A stretch of 54,821 nucleotides of DNA, taken from DASZXJ01 sp035545895. GTDB taxonomy: Bacteria; Planctomycetota; Phycisphaerae; Tepidisphaerales; Tepidisphaeraceae. The translations under genes were made by a program, and so were the position numbers. Shown in pieces: positions 51,136 through 54,821 of this stretch; positions within the stretch are counted from its first letter, which is position 1, and every line of letters starts with the position of its first letter. Below the pieces are notes generated by a model, which did not search any database, had not been told where the DNA came from, and worked only from the letters and a program-made list of their open reading frames with translations. The DNA is taken from contig DASZXJ010000137.1 in the NCBI GenBank assembly GCA_035545895.1, forward strand, positions 1 to 54,821, in the 5' to 3' direction.

Positions 51136-53010
51136 CTATTGTGTTTTCCATTCCGCATTCTTCGGAATCGACTTAGGAGGCACTACCACCTGAATAATGG
51201 ATGGGCTCTTTAAGTTCGCCAATGCACCTGTGATAGCGACTTCCAGTTCACGATAGGTAGTGGCTTTCCATCCCTGACAACCAACGACGTCTGACATCTT
51301 GCTATAAGAGCACCGGTGCACATCCAATCCTTCTTTAAACGGAGCAGCAGGGTTGGAGAAAACCGCTCCATTGGCGAGCCATTGCTCTACGGCATATACT
51401 CCGTTGTCGATGACAAAAATGATCGGGTTAAGCCCAAAGCGAGTTTGTGTTGCAACGCATAGGGCGGTCATTTGATAGCCGCCGTCCCCCGTAAAGACCA
51501 TCACCCTTTTGTCGTTTTCTTTGGCCAGGCAAATACCCGTCGCAGCCGGAGCAATATAACCGATAGATGAGTAGGATGGCTGGGCAAAATAACCTCTCGC
51601 CGCACCCACTTTGAGTAACAAGGTTCCAAAGTAATTCATGCTCGCATCGCTGCCGATGATGGTCTTGTCGGTAATATGCCTTGGAATGAAATCATAAAAT
51701 CCCTGGTAGGTGATATCATCATCTAATTTTGCCCCAAACACTGGGCCGTCCGCCGTTTGTGGGGGAGCCTGCCCTCTGGGTGGAATGCCTGCAGTCCGCA
51801 AGCGGCCGATGAAGTGTTCCAAGGAAACTTGTGCGCCAAAATACGTTCCATCTTTAACGGAATCCAATGAAACGAATGCGGTCTTATCGAGATCCGGAGG
51901 CCAGCCTAAAGTGTTGATATCTGTCAGCCAAACACCCAAAGCAAGTATGAAATCAGAATTTGTGACCAACGCTTGAACGGCATCCGATGATGCCTTGCCG
52001 TCAAACACACCTGCAAAATGCGCGTCGTTTTCGGATAAAACGGCCTTGCTCATCAGCTGGGTAACGTAAGGAATGTTGAGTTCCTTAATCAGTTCACCTG
52101 CTTTTTCTTGCAGGCCAAAACGGTCAACCTCTGCACCCAGCCAAATCAGGGGATTTTTCGCGCCTTCCATTTTGGCCTTAATTCTGTCAATTGAATCTCT
52201 TAGATTCGGCTCGTCCGACATGTCTTTCGCCGGTGTCAGGTTACCCTTCGGACGCTCACACTTTAAGTCCACCATATCCTCCAAGAGTTCAATATAAACA
52301 GGGCGTCTCTCTGTGATGCATTGGGTCAATGCATCATCGATCCGCCTCGGCGCAAGATCGGAGCTGTCGATTCTGACCGCCGCCGCGGTGATATACTGGA
52401 AAACCTGAAGGTTTGTTTGACGCCCGCTAATGAAATGATGCGCAGTGAAGCCAGTCTGCTCGAGGGCGAGCGTTCTTTTGATGCTTGGAGCGCCATTAAT
52501 CAGGACCACCGGCACCCTCTCGACATAAGCACCTGCAATCGGATTTGCTGCGGATAATGCTCCCGCAGAGTAAGTCACGCAAAGCGCACCAATTCCATTT
52601 TGTCCTTTTTGTCTTGCATATCCGTCAGCGGCATAACCTGCATTGAGTTCATTGACTTCTGCTATGACCTTGATTTTGCTCGGCACCACATAGCGATCCA
52701 CCCATTCGAGCGTATAATCGCCCGGGATGGAAAACAGATGCCGCAAGCCTACTTCATAGAGCCTGTCGACCAGGTATTGCCCTACTGTATATTCCTCGCT
52801 CGAATTTGGATTCTCCTGATCCAGCCCCTGATTCTCGGGCCCCATGTTTGCCGGCGGCGGGCCGTCGGGCTGATTCTGCGGATGCGTATCCGGAGGTGGC
52901 GACTGCGATTGCTGACCAGTCGCGACCTCGCGCACCGCCATCAAAGCGGCAGCCGAGCCATCGCCGATCATCATGTCACGACGCGTGGTTGAGGGGACTC
53001 GTTCGCTCAT
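51136..53010 (-). CDS. ThDP-dependent 2-oxoacid decarboxylase with Tat-like N-terminus
   Basis: The product of about 624 residues is a pyruvate/indolepyruvate decarboxylase-type enzyme: EEYTVGQYLVDRLYEVGLRH, the catalytic Glu in VNELNAGYAADGYAR, FTAHHF with the paired His, and the ThDP-binding GDGGYQMTALCVATQTRFGL N. ATG 53010 is chosen for its GGAG. The first 60 residues are extra: TRRDMMIGDGSAAALMA resembles a twin-arginine signal, then comes a Pro/Gln-rich linker. A secreted decarboxylase would be unusual. It is 25 bp downstream of the TIM-barrel fusion gene. Confidence 0.85.
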   Translation of the reverse strand: MSERVPSTTRRDMMIGDGSAAALMAVREVATGQQSQSPPPDTHPQNQPDGPPPANMGPENQGLDQENPNSSEEYTVGQYLVDRLYEVGLRHLFSIPGDYTLEWVDRYVVPSKIKVIAEVNELNAGYAADGYARQKGQNGIGALCVTYSAGALSAANPIAGAYVERVPVVLINGAPSIKRTLALEQTGFTAHHFISGRQTNLQVFQYITAAAVRIDSSDLAPRRIDDALTQCITERRPVYIELLEDMVDLKCERPKGNLTPAKDMSDEPNLRDSIDRIKAKMEGAKNPLIWLGAEVDRFGLQEKAGELIKELNIPYVTQLMSKAVLSENDAHFAGVFDGKASSDAVQALVTNSDFILALGVWLTDINTLGWPPDLDKTAFVSLDSVKDGTYFGAQVSLEHFIGRLRTAGIPPRGQAPPQTADGPVFGAKLDDDITYQGFYDFIPRHITDKTIIGSDASMNYFGTLLLKVGAARGYFAQPSYSSIGYIAPAATGICLAKENDKRVMVFTGDGGYQMTALCVATQTRFGLNPIIFVIDNGVYAVEQWLANGAVFSNPAAPFKEGLDVHRCSYSKMSDVVGCQGWKATTYRELEVAITGALANLKSPSIIQVVVPPKSIPKNAEWKTQ

Positions 53011-53035
53011 GATTGTGCTCCAAAGAGAAAAGACA

Positions 53036-54700
53036 TCAAAACTGACTCGCACCATCGAATAACCGCGGAAGGTATATGTCAAATATTCCTGGGCATTCGC
53101 GTTTGGGGAATCTTTGAAGCATGAACTCTTTGAAGGCTGCGTTTGTTAATCCATTACGAAGTGCCTGTTTGGCTGCGGAGAGGTATTTAATATTTTCTGC
53201 GACCTCATTTTTATCCGCTGGAAAACCGTGGCCTGGCATGAACAATTCGTAATTGGATTGTGAGAGTTGTTCCAGAATCTGAATCCAATGTTCCATATCT
53301 TTTGTCAGATAAAGATGCGTGCCGCTATAAATTAAGTCTTGGGCAATATAAACTCCGATTTCAGGAAGTCCTATGGTAAGAAGAAAATCGATTTCTGTGT
53401 CTGTTACTCTGCTGAAAACATATTTGACTCCGTCGATAGTCTCTACACCCGGTCTGACGAGATTTTGGGGAACAACTATTTTGTCCGGAGCCAGATTTCC
53501 CATTTTCGCCAAATGGTCTTTTCTCGAATCTTCTCCATGCTCCTCGATAAAGCTTTTAGTTTCATGTAATGCGTAAATGTCAATATCGCCGAAAGCCGTT
53601 CCCAATCCAAACCAGTGGTCTGGGTGCCGGTGTGAAAGATACAGTCTGTCTATTGGCTTCTGGAGACTATCTGCATACTCTCTGAATTTCCTTGCATAAG
53701 GAACGAGAAATTGTCCATCGACAAGAACGAGGCTGTTTTGACTTTCAATAATATGGGTAGCATTGGCAATATTATTGTCTTCAAAAGATGAAATGAAAGT
53801 ATGAATACGGACATCGCCTGCTTGTCTCACGGTTATTATGGGATCTGGTAAGTCGACCGTAATACTGTTCCAAAGGTCGCGGACGAAACTGTAACCCTTT
53901 TCGTAGACTTCCTCTTTCGAGCCGAAGCAATTGCGCCATACGTGGGCTTTTTCTGAGAGTGGAGGTACGTCTTTGGCAAAGGATTCCACCATGATCCATT
54001 TGTCGTAATTGATCCGTTTCAATGCCTTGACGGTGCCGATCCAATCCACCATGCCAGTGCCGAGGGTGCCGCGCTGATTTTCACTGAAATGCACGTGGTT
54101 GATCCGGTTGCCGGCGGAGATGATGGCTTGGGAAATATTGTTCTCCTCATGATGCGCCTGGTGGGTGTCATAGAGGATGCCGAAGTTGCTGCAACCCACT
54201 AAGTCCACAAAAGCGGAGGTTTCGGCCGTCGTGTTGAGCAGATAAATTTCAAAGCGGTTCAAAAATTCAATACTCATCCGCAGGTCGCCAGCGTGCTGTG
54301 CGGCCTCTTTCATGACTTTTGCCGACCATTGCAGTTCCTGCGGCGTGGGGCCTTTGCCGGAAAAAACTGCGTAGGCTGAGAAATACGGTCCGACCAGGGC
54401 TTCGCTCCTCATTTCATCTTGACTAATGTCAATGGCCCATTTTAATTCGTCGAGGCCTTTCTGGCGTATTTTTGGATCCGAGGAGATGGGGTTTTTGTCC
54501 TCGCTCAGATTGAACATCGTGGTGCATGCCAGCCCGCAGTCATCCAGCACCTTCCGGATCTCTTGATAGATCGGCTTGTTGGCTCGAGCAATCGGGACTT
54601 CCACTCCCTCGTAGCCGAGCGATTTTAGTTGTGGAAAGAGCGGGAAAAGCTCCTCGGTGACGTTCGTCGTCCATAGGAATAGGTTCATACCAACTCTCAC
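53036..54700 (-). CDS. Sugar-isomerase-like TIM barrel fused to a metallo-beta-lactamase domain
   Basis: The 554-residue protein has an N-terminal AP-endonuclease-2/xylose-isomerase-like barrel (1-275) with metal-site candidates E145 (IEFLNR), D178, H204 and E239. A metallo-beta-lactamase domain (about 295-540) follows with LSHRHPDHWFG (HRHPDH at 357-362) and MPGHGFPAD. The start is GTG 54700, behind a perfect AGGAGG. The fusion suggests that a hydrolysis and an isomerisation act in series on one substrate. It is the first gene of a two-gene operon with the decarboxylase. Bases 54701-54821 hold only its upstream region. Confidence 0.8.
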   Translation of the reverse strand: MRVGMNLFLWTTNVTEELFPLFPQLKSLGYEGVEVPIARANKPIYQEIRKVLDDCGLACTTMFNLSEDKNPISSDPKIRQKGLDELKWAIDISQDEMRSEALVGPYFSAYAVFSGKGPTPQELQWSAKVMKEAAQHAGDLRMSIEFLNRFEIYLLNTTAETSAFVDLVGCSNFGILYDTHQAHHEENNISQAIISAGNRINHVHFSENQRGTLGTGMVDWIGTVKALKRINYDKWIMVESFAKDVPPLSEKAHVWRNCFGSKEEVYEKGYSFVRDLWNSITVDLPDPIITVRQAGDVRIHTFISSFEDNNIANATHIIESQNSLVLVDGQFLVPYARKFREYADSLQKPIDRLYLSHRHPDHWFGLGTAFGDIDIYALHETKSFIEEHGEDSRKDHLAKMGNLAPDKIVVPQNLVRPGVETIDGVKYVFSRVTDTEIDFLLTIGLPEIGVYIAQDLIYSGTHLYLTKDMEHWIQILEQLSQSNYELFMPGHGFPADKNEVAENIKYLSAAKQALRNGLTNAAFKEFMLQRFPKRECPGIFDIYLPRLFDGASQF

Positions 54701-54821
54701 GGGGGGACCTCCTTTACTGCTGATAACTGTTAATGCAGTTCATCCTTGAGAATCCTTCGCGTCACCTGGGCCCATTGATATGGGTCGGCCTCTGAGGGTT
54801 TTGTTCTGCTTCGATGACCAG

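Noticed and set aside
50837..51151. Minus-strand 104-codon frame between the FRG and decarboxylase genes
   Set aside because: Low-complexity Pro/Gly/Ser translation, overlap with the decarboxylase 3' end, and no ribosome site or family.

Overview
The window looks like a bacterial chromosome segment with a Gram-negative-type envelope: WaaP-like kinase, GT4 and GT39 glycosyltransferases, and a beta-barrel-like C-terminus. The gene content (GH106 rhamnosidase, VKOR-DsbA fusion, stand-alone Clp N-domain protein, COG1032 radical SAM pair, SWIM/MoxR/VWA operon, many small palindromic repeats) fits Planctomycetota best, perhaps Phycisphaerae. That placement is inference from gene families only.

Region 1 (1-11300) is ordinary chromosome. 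It holds a DUF6496 protein; a leftward envelope cluster (GT39 glycosyltransferase, Clp_N protein, GT4 glycosyltransferase, Kdo/heptose-kinase-like protein) with PurU and a STAS protein upstream; a membrane VKOR-DsbA disulfide enzyme; and a secreted GH106 alpha-L-rhamnosidase. The GH106 gene is bracketed by two inverted copies of a roughly 115-bp REP/BIME-like palindromic element.

Region 2 (11400-17900) is a mosaic of small accessory modules and broken genes. It has a DUF6932 nucleotidyltransferase-like gene with two small coiled-coil paralogues, boxed by two fragments of ASCH-domain gene 5' ends; an XRE regulator facing a truncated CHC2 primase; two unknown genes in an AT-richer patch; and a serine recombinase joined tail-to-tail to a tyrosine integrase, both lacking their C-termini.

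Region 3 (17914-44076) is a genomic island candidate of about 26 kb bounded by 46-bp identical direct repeats, each the 3' half of a tRNA-Met(CAT). Inside are an AbiE toxin-antitoxin operon with an inverted-repeat operator, a TOTE-type primase-helicase-nuclease, relics (SWIM C-terminal half, HNH protein, truncated E2-like N-domain), and an 11-kb biosynthetic-looking cluster: two radical SAM proteins, two GNAT proteins, a GH3 amide synthetase, fatty-acid desaturase, PAP2 protein, alpha/beta hydrolase, NTF2-like protein and Rieske oxygenase. It ends with a tight five-gene SWIM / DUF5691 / MoxR AAA+ / DUF5682 / VWA operon.

Region 4 (44077-51135) is a defence-like block: a cytosolic GAF-GAF histidine kinase, a response regulator with an unknown output domain, a HicA-like protein with a cysteine cluster and a SIR2 protein, translationally coupled. 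An AbiEi relic and an FRG-domain gene follow. A two-component system wired to a SIR2 effector is the most striking candidate for an undescribed system here. Region 5 (51136-54821) is a leftward pair: a TIM-barrel/metallo-beta-lactamase fusion and a ThDP-dependent 2-oxoacid decarboxylase with a Tat-like N-terminus.
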